Notes: generated by a model not told the origin, from the sequence alone. A stretch of DNA of 55,032 nucleotides from Acidithiobacillus sp. HP-2 (GCF_015100155.1 NZ_JACKZA010000018.1:1-55032), one strand, 5' to 3'; shown: positions 34,315-44,339, numbered from the stretch's first letter. A program made the numbers and translations.

Positions 34315-36158
34315 ACAAGTCAGTGACCAGCCCGCCACGCGTGCGCCGCCTGGACGCCACCCTCGCCAATCAGATTGCAGCGGGGGAGGTGGTGGAAAGG
34401 CCCGCCTCGATCCTCAAGGAATTGCTGGAAAATTGTCTGGATGCGCAAGCTACCCGGATTACCATTCAATTACAGGGTGGTGGAATGGATTTGCTGAGTG
34501 TGGAAGACAACGGCACCGGCATATTACCCGAAGATCTGCCGCTGGCACTGGAGCGTCATGCCACCAGTAAAGTGGCAAGCTGGGAAGATTTGCAGGCTAT
34601 CCAGACCATGGGCTTTCGTGGTGAAGCACTGCCCGCTATTGCCTCGGTGGCGCGGATGGAAATTGTGAGCAGAACGCACGACGCGGGGCAGGGTGCCCGG
34701 CTTCAGGTGCATGGTGGTGATGTCCTGGCCTCGGAACCTGCTGCCCGCGCCCCCGGAACGACGGTGCAGGTTGCCGACCTGTTTTACAATGTCCCGGCGC
34801 GCCGCAAATTTCTGCGTTCGGCTGCCGCCGAATTGACGCGTATCCAGAAGGTGCTCCGACAGATAGCTCTGGCCAATTTCCCGGTGGCTTTTCAACTGCT
34901 GCAAAATCGCCGCAGCCTGGTGCAGTATCCGGCAGCCACTGATCCCGAAGCCTGTTCTGCAAGAGTTGCAAGCATCCTGGGTGAAGGTTTTCTGGCGAAT
35001 GCGCTGTACCTCGAGCAAAGTGATCAGGGTATGTCGCTGCGGGGCTGGCTGGGCTTGCCTACCTATAACCGCGCCCGGGGTGACGAACAATACTTTTTCG
35101 TCAATGGTCGTCCGGTACGTGATCCGGTGCTAACCCATGCCTTGCGCGCTGCCTATCAGGATGTATTGTTTCAGGATCGCCACCCGTTGTTTGTTTTATA
35201 TCTGGATATGCCTGCCGAGCAAGTGGATGTGAATGTGCATCCAGCCAAGGCTGAAGTCCGTTTTCGGGATAGTCGGGCGGTACATGATTTCCTTTTTCAT
35301 ACCCTGCGCCGGATTATTGCCGAGCAGGGTGGGGATAAACCGCAAATTTCCGTTCCGGTACAGCCGGCAATGCGCCCCCTCGGCCTTGCTTTGGATATCC
35401 CCGCTGCTGGTGCTGTCCGTCCGCCTTCGGGTCCATCTTCTGCTTATGTACCTTCCTTCCAGCAGGACTTGAGTGGTGTCGCAGAGGCCCGGACAGCCGC
35501 TTATTGGGAGCAGATGGTTGCAGCCGGTACGTCGCGTCCGGTAGAAAGTTACCTTGATCAATCTCCGCAGGAACAATCCCTGGCGCCGGAATATCCGCTG
35601 GGGCAAGCCGTAGCGCAAATTCATGCCCGCTTTATCGTGGCGCAGAATCAGGAAGGCATGATTCTGGTGGATCAACATGCGGCGCATGAGCGCATTCTTT
35701 ACGAGAAAATGAAAAAAGACTGTCAACTGGATGATAAACAACAATTTGTGATTCCCGAATATGTGCATGTTACCGCCGCACAAATGGCCTGTTTTGAAGA
35801 GCGGCAGGAGGCATTGCGAGCTGCTGGTCTGGATATCAGCGTAGCTGGGCCGGGCACATTGGCTATTCATGGTGCTTTGCGCTCCCTGGATGCGCGCAAT
35901 TTTGCGCAACTGGTCGCGGAGCTTCTGGAAATGGACAAACCCTGGGGGCAGGGCGACGTGGAAGGTAATCCGGTACTGGCTGAAATGGCCTGTCGGGCGG
36001 CCATCAAGACCAGTCGGCGTCTGAACCTTGATGAAATGAACAGTCTCCTGCGCCAGCTGGAGGCGACGCCACGGTTTGGACAGTGTAATCACGGTCGGCC
36101 CACGGTTGTGCAATTTTCTCTGGCGGATCTTGACCGCCTGTTTTTGCGTGGCCGATGA
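34311..36158 (+). CDS. mutL: DNA mismatch repair protein MutL
   Basis: The 615-residue GHKL ATPase links MutS to strand removal. Motifs are IAAGEVVERPASILKELLEN, VEDNGTGI and FRGEALPAIASV, followed by the transducer domain (PARRKFLRS, QYFFVNGRPVRDP) and a Pro/Ser-rich linker (about 345-420). The C-terminal dimerisation domain begins near LGQAVAQIHARFIVAQ (about 428). The endonuclease metal motif found in MutLs from organisms lacking MutH (DQHAxxERxxYE) appears as DQHAAHERILYEKM, which also occurs in MutH-type MutLs, so nuclease activity cannot be judged. It overlaps tsaE and miaA. Confidence 0.95.
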   Translation: MNKSVTSPPRVRRLDATLANQIAAGEVVERPASILKELLENCLDAQATRITIQLQGGGMDLLSVEDNGTGILPEDLPLALERHATSKVASWEDLQAIQTMGFRGEALPAIASVARMEIVSRTHDAGQGARLQVHGGDVLASEPAARAPGTTVQVADLFYNVPARRKFLRSAAAELTRIQKVLRQIALANFPVAFQLLQNRRSLVQYPAATDPEACSARVASILGEGFLANALYLEQSDQGMSLRGWLGLPTYNRARGDEQYFFVNGRPVRDPVLTHALRAAYQDVLFQDRHPLFVLYLDMPAEQVDVNVHPAKAEVRFRDSRAVHDFLFHTLRRIIAEQGGDKPQISVPVQPAMRPLGLALDIPAAGAVRPPSGPSSAYVPSFQQDLSGVAEARTAAYWEQMVAAGTSRPVESYLDQSPQEQSLAPEYPLGQAVAQIHARFIVAQNQEGMILVDQHAAHERILYEKMKKDCQLDDKQQFVIPEYVHVTAAQMACFEERQEALRAAGLDISVAGPGTLAIHGALRSLDARNFAQLVAELLEMDKPWGQGDVEGNPVLAEMACRAAIKTSRRLNLDEMNSLLRQLEATPRFGQCNHGRPTVVQFSLADLDRLFLRGR

Positions 36159-37069
36159 TTCCCGCCCTGTTCCTGATGGGACCTACGGCGAGCGGCAAAA
36201 CAGCACTGGCCATGCATATTGCCAACCAGCTGCCGGTAGACATTATCAGCGTCGATTCCCTGCTGGTTTATCGTCATTTTGATATTGGCAGCGCCAAGCC
36301 GGATTGCGTACTAAGGCAGCAATATCCCCATGCTCTGGTGGATATTCGTGAACCGGATCAACCCTATTCCGCCGGACTTTTTCGGGAAGATGCCCTGGCT
36401 TGCATCACCCGGGCACGCGCCCGGGAACGCATCCCCCTGCTGGTGGGGGGCACCGGCCTGTACTTCCGGGCGCTGGAACGTGGTATTGACGAGCTGCCTC
36501 CTGCCGATCCGCAGATACGGGGTAAATTACTGGAAGAAGCCGCGCAAGAGGGCTGGCCGGCATTACATGAGCGTCTGGCTGCTCTTGATCCGCAAACGGC
36601 GGCAGGCATTCAGCCACATGATCAGCAACGTATTCAGCGTGCGCTGGAAATCATTCAGCAAAACGGGGCACCGTTAAGTCAATCGCGGCAGTGGCAGGGC
36701 GCTTTCCCCGGACCACTACTGAAAATCCTGTTACGTCCGCCTCGCGCCTGGCTGCATGACCGTATTCAGCAACGACTGGATTTGATGCTCCAGGAGGGCT
36801 TCCTGGAAGAAGTGGCGGCTTTACAGCAACGTCACTACGCTCCTGATCTTCCAGCCATGCGGGCAGTGGGTTACCGCCAATATTTTGCCCGCCTGAATGG
36901 CGAGTTTACAGCGGCAGAAGCTTATGCGGCAGCCCTGGCGGCAACGCGTCAGCTGGCCAAGCGCCAGGACACCTGGTTTAAAAGAGAGCGTGCGAATCTG
37001 GTGCTGGATCCGGCAGAAGATCAAGCATGGAAGTCCTTGCCGAACTGGATCAGACAGCAAATGCTGTAA
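36155..37069 (+). CDS. miaA: tRNA dimethylallyltransferase
   Basis: A 304-residue enzyme that adds the dimethylallyl group to A37 of tRNAs reading UNN codons. The P-loop MGPTASGKTALAMH, DSLLVYRHFDIGSAKP, LVGGTGLYFRALERG and RAVGYRQYF are the conserved blocks. The ATG overlaps the mutL stop. In E. coli and many relatives hfq follows; here an efflux operon comes next. The C-terminus is normal in length. Confidence 0.95.
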   Translation: MIPALFLMGPTASGKTALAMHIANQLPVDIISVDSLLVYRHFDIGSAKPDCVLRQQYPHALVDIREPDQPYSAGLFREDALACITRARARERIPLLVGGTGLYFRALERGIDELPPADPQIRGKLLEEAAQEGWPALHERLAALDPQTAAGIQPHDQQRIQRALEIIQQNGAPLSQSRQWQGAFPGPLLKILLRPPRAWLHDRIQQRLDLMLQEGFLEEVAALQQRHYAPDLPAMRAVGYRQYFARLNGEFTAAEAYAAALAATRQLAKRQDTWFKRERANLVLDPAEDQAWKSLPNWIRQQML

Positions 37070-37152
37070 TACACTTTCATTTTGCTCTATCGGCTCTGCC
37101 GACAATTACCGGTTCCGGGCCACGCTCCAAAATCTTCTACGGGAGAACATGA

Positions 37153-38598
37153 TTGAAATCCTGGCATTTCCTGGGCTGCTTGCTGCCAGCGTTGATGCTG
37201 GCTGGCTGTGCACCGCCCATGCCGCATCTGGCAAAACCTACCCCATTGCAGGATTTACAGCTTGGCAGTGACTTGACACAAAAAAAATCGTCTGTAGCTG
37301 CTGTTGCGGACTGGTGGCGTCCTTTACTCAATCAGCCAGAGCAAAACATCATGCAACTGGCTCTTGAAAAAAATCCGGACATGCTTGCTGCGAAAGCCAG
37401 GATAGCCCTGGCTTTATCTGCCTTGCGCGAAGCGGGAGCGCAGCGCGAACCACAACTCCAGGGCACCGGTCAGATTGGGGTAAGCCGTTGGACCAAAAAT
37501 CAATTTTATTTGCCACCTTATGCCGGAGAAACCTCCTGGAACAATTCGTTAAAGTTTGATTTTTCTTTTCATCTTGATCTTTGGGGCAAGGAGCAGGAGC
37601 AGGTCAAGGAGGCGCGCCTGCGCTTGCAGGCAGCCGAACAGCAACGGCGTGCTGCCAGGTTGATTCTTGAAAATGCCGTGTTGCAACAGCTTCTCGCAAT
37701 AGATGCCAGTGCTGCCATTCTGCAGCGTTTACAGGCCGAGCAACACATCTTGCAGCGGCTTGAACAAATCGAAAAAGAAAGACAGCAGCATGGCCTCAGT
37801 GATTCCTTGCTCAGCCTGGCAAGTGTCGCCCGTCTTGCGGGTTTGGAGCAGGAAATAGCCGCACAAAAAGCCAAGTGCGACAGCAATCGTCAGGCCTTGG
37901 CAACACTGTGCGGTGTGGGTGTCCAACTCCCCTTGGTGCTGCGTCATTATCAGCCCAATCTGTTGCAGACCCATTGGCAGCAACCCAGCACTGTTCCGGC
38001 TGAATGGATTGCCGAACGGCCGGATGTTGTCGCCCAGCGGATGACCATCAAGGCGGCTGCTGCAGCGGTGCATATTGCCCGCGATGCCTATTATCCCGAT
38101 ATCAATCTGGTGGCTTTTGCGGGTGGTTTGGCAGCGGCAGGCGGCTTGTTTACTTTTTTGCATCCGGGGTCCTTACAAGCAGGTGTGGGACCAGCCATCA
38201 GTTTGCCATTGTTTACCGGGGGGAGACTGCGGGGCCACTTTGATGCCAGTCAGGCGAAATATCAGCTGGCTCGCGCCGCATATCAAAAAAGCTTGTTACA
38301 GGCTTTGCAGCAAGTCGCTTTCAGTCTGAGGCAATTGCAGTCTGCCAGTCAGGAGCGGGAAATCTTACAGCGGCGTGCGCAAGCCTTGTCGCGCAGCGCG
38401 GCTTTACAACAACAAAGATATCAAGCGGGTCTCAGTAATGCCCTGCCAGTCATGACGGCACAACTGCCGATCATCGACAATCAGATGCAGCAAATTCGCC
38501 TGGATACTTATGCCCGGCAGAATCTGATCAAACTCTATGCCGCTCTGGGGGGAAGGGTGATTCCAAAAACCTGGACGGGACCGCATTCTCCATCATGA
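37153..38598 (+). CDS. Outer-membrane efflux lipoprotein, NodT/OprM type
   Basis: A 481-residue TolC-family lipoprotein with lipobox LMLAGC (Cys19) and two long helical repeat halves typical of the outer-membrane factor. It begins at TTG; GGGAG lies seven bases upstream, while the nearby ATG at 37149 is out of frame. It is the first gene of a four-gene unit with a FUSC-type transporter, a DUF1656 protein and a periplasmic adaptor, forming a complete tripartite exporter. The 83 bases before it have no clear promoter. Confidence 0.85.
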   Translation: MKSWHFLGCLLPALMLAGCAPPMPHLAKPTPLQDLQLGSDLTQKKSSVAAVADWWRPLLNQPEQNIMQLALEKNPDMLAAKARIALALSALREAGAQREPQLQGTGQIGVSRWTKNQFYLPPYAGETSWNNSLKFDFSFHLDLWGKEQEQVKEARLRLQAAEQQRRAARLILENAVLQQLLAIDASAAILQRLQAEQHILQRLEQIEKERQQHGLSDSLLSLASVARLAGLEQEIAAQKAKCDSNRQALATLCGVGVQLPLVLRHYQPNLLQTHWQQPSTVPAEWIAERPDVVAQRMTIKAAAAAVHIARDAYYPDINLVAFAGGLAAAGGLFTFLHPGSLQAGVGPAISLPLFTGGRLRGHFDASQAKYQLARAAYQKSLLQALQQVAFSLRQLQSASQEREILQRRAQALSRSAALQQQRYQAGLSNALPVMTAQLPIIDNQMQQIRLDTYARQNLIKLYAALGGRVIPKTWTGPHSPS

Positions 38599-40778
38599 GT
38601 ACCCTGAATCTTGCCAGTCGCCAATATTGGCAGAGTTTTTACCAGCACGATCTGCAAACCTGGATTTTCTGGGCCAAGACAGCCGCTGCAGCGCTGATTG
38701 GTCTTTGGTTGGCTTATAGATTCCAGCTGGACTCTCCCAGTACGGTCGTAATCACCGTGTTTATTGTGATGCAGTCGCGTAACGGGATGGTTCTGGCCAA
38801 GAGTTTTTACCGGGCGATTGGTACTATTGCAGGCAGTATTGTCGCCTTGTTGCTGGTAGCGACATTTCCGGATGAACGACTGGGATTTCTTGCCGGCTTA
38901 GCCCTCTGGGTGGGATTTTGCACTGCCGGGGCGCGTTATTTCCGTAATTTTCAGGCCTACGCCTTTGTGCTGGCTGGTTACACTGCTGCTCTGGTCGGGC
39001 TGCCTGCGGCATTGGATCCTGAGCATGCCTTTTATATCGGCGTTGCGCGCCTGAGCGATGTGATGCTTGGGATCATTGTGGCCTCGGTCATGAGTGCCAT
39101 TGTATTTCCGCAACCGCTGGAAGATCTGCTGCAGCAGACGGCACAAACGCGCCTGCAGCATTTTTTGCGCAACACCTTGCGCGTACTGCAGGGAGGCGTG
39201 CCGAGGGCTGACTGGATTGCCCTGCATCTTGAAGCGATTCAGGAGATTTTGCAGCTGGATAGTTATCGTTCCGGGGCGTTTTTTGAAAGTAGTCGCGGAC
39301 GCCGTAAAAATATGCGCGTTCGGCAGATGATTGCCGACATGATGTTTGCTTCGGGTTCGCTGCATTTGCTGAACAGTCATATTCGCAGATTGCAACGCGA
39401 TACCCTCGCGCCGGTGCGTATCAAAACTGAAAATTTGATCGATTCGATACGTCTGGATTTTCAGGAGATACAACAACAAATCCAGAATGGCGAAATTATT
39501 ACTGCAGAAAATCAGTTGCAGAGTCTGCAAAACAGGACCGTGCAGCAATTGGATGAATTACGGATCTCTTTGCTGGATGACCTGAATGCTGATCAACGAC
39601 TGGCTCTCGATAGCCTGATACTGTTACTCACCCGCTTTCTGGCTGAACTCCGGCGCTATATGGTCAGTTATGGGCAATTGCTTTGTCCCGAGGCAATCAA
39701 GGCGGCCCCCCCCTTACCGCTGGCAATTGCCAGAGTACAAGGGAAACGTTGGCACGCCTCTTTTGACCGTCCGCCTACAGAAATAGCCCAGCCCTTGAGC
39801 GCGGCCTTGCGCAGCATGGTTGTTGTTGCGGTGGTTTCGCTTTTCTGGTTAAACACGGCGTGGCCTTCTGGTCCCGAAGCCGTCATTATTGCCGTAGTCC
39901 TCAGCGCGTTATTTTCCACCTTTCCCAATCCGCTGGCTTCGGTGCGGCAGATGGGGTTTGGTGTACTCACTGCCTTCCTCTCGGCTCTCCTGTTCAGTCT
40001 GGAGTTTTTACCGCGAATATCCGGTTTTCCCATGCTGGCTCTTGCACTGTTGCCTTTTTTGTTAATCCCTCCGTGGTTGTTGACGCGTACCCGGTGGTCA
40101 GGCACTGCGGCTGGTTTTGGTATATTTTTCCCCCTGTTTGCCATTCCGGGAGATGGGCAGGAAATATCTTATAGCGCATTGCTGAATAATGGGACCGCAC
40201 AATTGCTGGCAGTATTTATAGTGGGAATTGCTTTTTATCTCATTTTTCCAGTGGGTAATAACTGGGAGCGACGGCGACTTCTGCAACGCTTTCGCCAACT
40301 TGTCCGGGTTGCGGCGCAGGCTCCACTACCCAACCTGCGTAATCAGTTTGAAGCGGAAAGTCGTGAATATTTGCGTTTATTGGCCGCAGATTTGTCACCT
40401 CAGCAGGCCAGTGACCTGAAAATTCTGCGCGAGGTAATGCGTCTTAATGAACTCGCCGAAGGGATCCTGCAGCTGCGTATTTTGCTGCATGCACAAGCAG
40501 AAATGGCAGGTGAGCAACCTTTGTCGCGCTACGAAGCGCAATATGTTACTCCCTTACTTGAAGCGTTTCCCAAAAAATATGAGGTACCCATGTCGGCAAA
40601 TTATGAAAATCGTCTATGCGCGGTCATGGACGCTGCGGCCAATTTACCAGTAGAAACCGTCGATACGGCCTTACACCCTATTTTGCCGCCTGATGCCCTG
40701 TTTCGTGTTTATGTTCACGTCATTGCCAGCGTTTCACGACGCTTCTCGGTAGCAAGCGAGGCTGAGCATGCCCGTTGA
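38595..40778 (+). CDS. FUSC-family inner-membrane transporter (AaeB/fusaric acid resistance type)
   Basis: The 727-residue protein has two clusters of membrane segments (about residues 28-180 and 405-560), each followed by a cytoplasmic helical region. This is the fusaric-acid-resistance layout of AaeB and related aromatic acid exporters. It overlaps the outer-membrane component by ATGA and the DUF1656 gene by 11 bases. Substrates are typically weak aromatic acids, and acid stress in an acidophile would make such export useful; the actual substrate is not shown. Confidence 0.85.
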   Translation: MSTLNLASRQYWQSFYQHDLQTWIFWAKTAAAALIGLWLAYRFQLDSPSTVVITVFIVMQSRNGMVLAKSFYRAIGTIAGSIVALLLVATFPDERLGFLAGLALWVGFCTAGARYFRNFQAYAFVLAGYTAALVGLPAALDPEHAFYIGVARLSDVMLGIIVASVMSAIVFPQPLEDLLQQTAQTRLQHFLRNTLRVLQGGVPRADWIALHLEAIQEILQLDSYRSGAFFESSRGRRKNMRVRQMIADMMFASGSLHLLNSHIRRLQRDTLAPVRIKTENLIDSIRLDFQEIQQQIQNGEIITAENQLQSLQNRTVQQLDELRISLLDDLNADQRLALDSLILLLTRFLAELRRYMVSYGQLLCPEAIKAAPPLPLAIARVQGKRWHASFDRPPTEIAQPLSAALRSMVVVAVVSLFWLNTAWPSGPEAVIIAVVLSALFSTFPNPLASVRQMGFGVLTAFLSALLFSLEFLPRISGFPMLALALLPFLLIPPWLLTRTRWSGTAAGFGIFFPLFAIPGDGQEISYSALLNNGTAQLLAVFIVGIAFYLIFPVGNNWERRRLLQRFRQLVRVAAQAPLPNLRNQFEAESREYLRLLAADLSPQQASDLKILREVMRLNELAEGILQLRILLHAQAEMAGEQPLSRYEAQYVTPLLEAFPKKYEVPMSANYENRLCAVMDAAANLPVETVDTALHPILPPDALFRVYVHVIASVSRRFSVASEAEHAR

Positions 40779-40965
40779 AATAGTCCTCTTTGGTGCTGTG
40801 CTGCCTACGCTTTTGCCTATTTTTGGGCTGAGCGTCATTCTGTATCTGATCGTGGACAAATGGACCGGTCGATGGGATATGGATCGCTGGATATGGCATC
40901 CGGCACTGTTTCGTCTGGCCCTGTTCGTGTGTGTTTTTGCACTGTTGGGTCTTGAGGTTTATTAA
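40768..40965 (+). CDS. DUF1656 (AaeX-like) small membrane protein
   Basis: A 65-residue protein with two hydrophobic segments (VLFGAVLPTLLPIFGLSVIL and the C-terminal LALFVCVFALLGLEVY), characteristic of DUF1656 members that accompany AaeA and AaeB. Overlaps with both neighbours (11 bases before, one base after) show translational coupling. Confidence 0.82.
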   Translation: MPVEIVLFGAVLPTLLPIFGLSVILYLIVDKWTGRWDMDRWIWHPALFRLALFVCVFALLGLEVY

Positions 40966-41831
40966 TGATTGCACGCATATTGCGAGTTTTGGTTACCATT
41001 CTGGTCGTGCTCCTTGCTGCCTGGCTGGGTTGGCGACTATGGCAGGCCTATATGGATCAGCCCTGGACAAGAGATGCGGTGGTACAGGCACAAATTGCCC
41101 AAATCAATGCCGACGTCGGAGGTCGAGTGATTGATCTTTATGTCAAGGATAATCAGAAAGTAGCAGCCGGAACGGTATTGTTCCGTATTGATCCACAGCG
41201 CTATCGTCTGGCTCTCGCCAATGCGCGGGCCGCACTGGCGGATGCCAATGCGCAATTGGCGTTGCGGCAGGAGCAGTCGGCCCGTCGGGCGCATTTGCCT
41301 GACGATGTGGTTTCGGCTGAGGCCCGCTCTGATGCCCTGCTGCAAGTGCGCGTAGCCCAGGCGCAGGCTGACGCGGCTCGTGCGCGCGTCCATCTGGCGC
41401 AGTATGATCTTGCCCATACCCAGGTGCGGGCTCCGGTGGCAGGTATTATTTCCCATCTGCGTCTGCGCGTAGGGGATTATGCAGCAACCGGTAAGCCGCT
41501 TCTGGCCTTGGTTGAGACGGACAGCTATTGGATTGACGGTTACTTTGAACAAACCCGGCTACAGGGTGTGCATGTGGGAGACTATGCGCATCTGCGCCTG
41601 CTGGGATCTGCACATACTTTTCCGGGGTTGGTGGAGAGTATCGCACCAGCTATTACTGATCGCGAAAGCCACACCGGAGCACGTCTCGTGGCAAATGTCC
41701 GGGCGAGCTTCAATTGGGTGCGTTTACCTGCCCGTATTCCCGTGCACATCAGGATTTTAAGAAAACCCAAGGATTTCCCGCTGACTGCCGGGATGCTTTG
41801 TTCCGTAGTCATTGAACGAAAGCACTCATAA
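40965..41831 (+). CDS. HlyD/AaeA-like periplasmic adaptor (membrane fusion protein)
   Basis: The 288-residue adaptor has an N-terminal membrane anchor (VLVTILVVLLAAWLGW), a split biotinyl-lipoyl domain (GGRVIDLYVKDNQKVAAGTVLFRIDP and VRAPVAGIISHLRLRVGDYA), a short coiled-coil hairpin and a C-terminal barrel. It links the FUSC transporter to the outer-membrane factor. The start ATG shares one base with the DUF1656 stop. It is the last gene of the efflux unit. Confidence 0.87.
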   Translation: MIARILRVLVTILVVLLAAWLGWRLWQAYMDQPWTRDAVVQAQIAQINADVGGRVIDLYVKDNQKVAAGTVLFRIDPQRYRLALANARAALADANAQLALRQEQSARRAHLPDDVVSAEARSDALLQVRVAQAQADAARARVHLAQYDLAHTQVRAPVAGIISHLRLRVGDYAATGKPLLALVETDSYWIDGYFEQTRLQGVHVGDYAHLRLLGSAHTFPGLVESIAPAITDRESHTGARLVANVRASFNWVRLPARIPVHIRILRKPKDFPLTAGMLCSVVIERKHS

Positions 41832-41891
41832 CGCCAGGTTTTTACGGGAACTGAACGTCATGGGTAAGCACATCTGGAACCGGACTATCGA

Positions 41892-41920
41892 TTGCCAGTA
41901 AACCGGTGTAATGCTAGCCT
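41892..41920 (+). promoter_or_regulatory. Likely sigma-70 promoter of ndk
   Basis: TTGCCA (41892-41897), a 17-base spacer and TAGCCT (41915-41920) lie about 35 bases before the ndk ATG in the only sizeable gap (124 bases) between the efflux unit and the ndk block. The match is moderate; no factor-binding site is seen. Confidence 0.4.
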
Positions 41921-41955
41921 ATGGCGACTTTTAATCTATCCCTATTGAGGAACTT

Positions 41956-42381
41956 ATGGCTGTTGAGCGCACTTTGTCCATTATTAAACCCGATGCTGTC
42001 CAGAAAAATGCCATCGGTGCCATTCTCGGTCGTTTTGAAGCAGCGGGTCTTCGGGTGGTAGCCAGTAAAATGCTGCATCTCAGCCAGGAAGATGCGGGTG
42101 GATTTTATGCTGTTCATAAGGCCCGTCCTTTTTACGGTGAACTCTGTGCTTTCATGAGCAGCGGCCCGGTGCTGGTCAGCGTGCTGGAAGGCGAGGGCGC
42201 GATTCTGAAAAACCGTGATCTCATGGGTGCGACCAACCCCAAAGATGCTGCACCTGGAACCATTCGTGCGGATTTCGCTGACAGCATTGACGCTAATGCG
42301 GTCCACGGTTCGGACAGTGTCGAAACGGCTGCCTGGGAAATCAGCTATTTCTTTAGTCAACGGGAGATTTTTTCGCGCTAA
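41956..42381 (+). CDS. ndk: Nucleoside diphosphate kinase
   Basis: The 141-residue enzyme keeps NTP pools balanced. The catalytic motif NAVHGSDS contains the phosphorylated His, and [12 protein letters not shown] and [19 protein letters not shown] are standard. The length is normal. rlmN follows without a gap, so ndk heads a long run of co-directional genes that includes pilW, rodZ, ispG, hisS and bamB. Confidence 0.96.
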   Translation: MAVERTLSIIKPDAVQKNAIGAILGRFEAAGLRVVASKMLHLSQEDAGGFYAVHKARPFYGELCAFMSSGPVLVSVLEGEGAILKNRDLMGATNPKDAAPGTIRADFADSIDANAVHGSDSVETAAWEISYFFSQREIFSR

Positions 42382-43473
42382 ATGAGTGCCGAGGCCTGTG
42401 CTGTGATGCCGGCTCAAAAGCCGCAGCTTCTGGGGCTGGATCGCCAGTCCCTGGAGCGTTTGTTGGCCGGTTGGGGAGAGTCGCCCTTTCGGGCCAAGCA
42501 AATTCTGCAATGGATTCATGGCCGGCAGATCACGGATTTTGCGGAAATGAGCAACATCAGCAAGGCCTTGCGTGCGCGGCTGAGCGAAGAAACCCAATAT
42601 GCGGAGCCGGAAATTCTTGCCGATCAACTGGCTGCTGACGGTACCCGAAAGTGGTTGTTGGGTTTGCCTGACGGCAATGCGATTGAAACGGTATTTATTC
42701 CCGAGGAAGATCGGGGAACCCTCTGTGTCTCCTCGCAGGTAGGTTGTTCGCTGGCTTGCAGCTTCTGTGCGACGGGTGCTCAGGGACTCAACCGTAACCT
42801 CGACACCCATGAAATTATTGCCCAGATCAGAACGGCCCGGCAAATGCAGGGCTTGGATGCCATTACCAATATTGTCTTCATGGGTATGGGCGAGCCGCTG
42901 CTGAATTTACGCCAGGTCTTGCCAGCCCTGGATTTGTTACGCGACGATTTCGCCTATGGTTATGGGCCCAAGCGCATCACGGTCAGCACCGCTGGTGTGG
43001 TTCCGGGTCTTGATCGACTGGGTGCGGAAAGCCCTGTCAATCTGGCAATCAGTTTACATGCCAGCCGGGACGAAGTCCGTGATGTGCTGGTGCCGGTCAA
43101 TCGCCATTACCCTCTGGCCGAATTGCTCGATGCCTGTCGTCGCTATCCGCTGCTCCCGCGTCGCCGCATTACTTTTGAATATGTCATGCTGGATGGCGTC
43201 AATGATAGCGATGCCGATGCCCGGGCTCTGTTGCGCATATTGTCGGGTATTCCAGCCATGGTGAACCTCATACCGTTTAACAGCTTTCCGGGTTCTGATT
43301 ACCAGCGTTCGCCGCAAAAACGCATTGATGCCTTCCGGGATATTATTCTGCGCGGCGATATCATGACGGTTACCCGTCGCCCGCGCGGCGATGACATCGC
43401 CGCTGCCTGTGGACAATTGGCGGGGCAGGTGCGCGATGGTCGGCGCAGCATTCCTTTGAGGGTTCAGGCATGA
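42382..43473 (+). CDS. rlmN: 23S rRNA/tRNA (adenine-C2) methyltransferase
   Basis: A 363-residue radical-SAM enzyme that methylates A2503 of 23S rRNA and A37 of some tRNAs. The cluster motif CSLACSFC (Cys122, Cys126, Cys129) is present, and the second catalytic Cys lies in DDIAAACGQLAG near the end. GMGEPLLN and RRITFEYVMLDGVND are also typical. The ATG directly follows the ndk stop; GGGAG lies rather far upstream, so translation may be coupled. The next gene overlaps by ATGA. Confidence 0.94.
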   Translation: MSAEACAVMPAQKPQLLGLDRQSLERLLAGWGESPFRAKQILQWIHGRQITDFAEMSNISKALRARLSEETQYAEPEILADQLAADGTRKWLLGLPDGNAIETVFIPEEDRGTLCVSSQVGCSLACSFCATGAQGLNRNLDTHEIIAQIRTARQMQGLDAITNIVFMGMGEPLLNLRQVLPALDLLRDDFAYGYGPKRITVSTAGVVPGLDRLGAESPVNLAISLHASRDEVRDVLVPVNRHYPLAELLDACRRYPLLPRRRITFEYVMLDGVNDSDADARALLRILSGIPAMVNLIPFNSFPGSDYQRSPQKRIDAFRDIILRGDIMTVTRRPRGDDIAAACGQLAGQVRDGRRSIPLRVQA

Positions 43474-44339
43474 AAACGGATGGAATGCGCTTCCATAAAG
43501 TAATCTGGATTCCTGGCCTGCTTGTCGTGTCGGTATTGAGTGGTTGTGGGTTATTTGGCAGTAAAAGTACGCCCATGACTTCGGATCAACAAATGGCCGC
43601 CTTTATTGCTCATGAACACAAAACCCGTGCTGCTGACCAGAGTCTTCAGGCTCCTGCCGATGATGGTAAGGCCAAGGCGGGTATTTATACTTCACTGGGC
43701 ACGGCTTATTTGCAGGATGGACACCCCCGGCAAGCCATTCGTGAACTGCAAATGGCCAATCAGGCGGATGACAGCTATGCAGATGCCTATAATGTGATGG
43801 GTCTGGCCTATGAGCAGCTGGGCCAGAAAACTCTGGCACGGCAGGCTTTTGAACAGGCCCTGTCACTGGACGCCAAAAATCCGGAATATCGTAATAATTA
43901 TGGTGCGTTTCTGGTTAACACAGGTGACTACCAGCAGGCCATCGTGCAACTCAAGCAAGCGACCGCCGATCCTTTATACAGCACGCCACAATTCGCCTGG
44001 ACCAATCTGGCCCAGGCCTATGCGGGCCTCAAAGATCCGGTTGCCGCCCGCAATGCGCTGAATCGTGCGCTCTATCTTCTTCCCAACTATCCACCTGCCT
44101 TGCAAATACTGGCCGAAATGGACTTTAAAGAAGGTAATGTGCAAGCTGCCTATGGACATTTGCAGGTGGTACTTGCTCAGGAACCAGATAACGCCAGTGC
44201 GTTACTGTTGGCCGGACAGATTGCCGCCCGGCAAGGACGCCCGGAACAGGCTGCGGCTCTGTGGCAGCGCTGCGTCAATGCCGCACCGTATTCCGATGCG
44301 GGAAAAAAAGCGCAGCAATTGTTGCTGCAACATGGTTGA
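43470..44339 (+). CDS. pilW: Type IV pilus biogenesis/stability lipoprotein PilW (PilF)
   Basis: A 289-residue lipoprotein with signal peptide ending in VLSGC (Cys26), then at least five tetratricopeptide repeats (for example YTSLGTAYLQDGHPRQAIRE, YNVMGLAYEQLGQKTLARQA). PilW/PilF helps assemble the PilQ secretin in the outer membrane. The position between rlmN and rodZ is the conserved location of this gene. It overlaps both neighbours or nearly so. Confidence 0.88.
   Translation: MKTDGMRFHKVIWIPGLLVVSVLSGCGLFGSKSTPMTSDQQMAAFIAHEHKTRAADQSLQAPADDGKAKAGIYTSLGTAYLQDGHPRQAIRELQMANQADDSYADAYNVMGLAYEQLGQKTLARQAFEQALSLDAKNPEYRNNYGAFLVNTGDYQQAIVQLKQATADPLYSTPQFAWTNLAQAYAGLKDPVAARNALNRALYLLPNYPPALQILAEMDFKEGNVQAAYGHLQVVLAQEPDNASALLLAGQIAARQGRPEQAAALWQRCVNAAPYSDAGKKAQQLLLQHG

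Noticed and set aside
35196..36113. 305-residue minus-strand open frame
   Set aside because: Shadow of mutL on the opposite strand with no independent signals.
41914..42843. 309-residue minus-strand open frame
   Set aside because: Antisense to ndk and rlmN; no ribosome site or family features.
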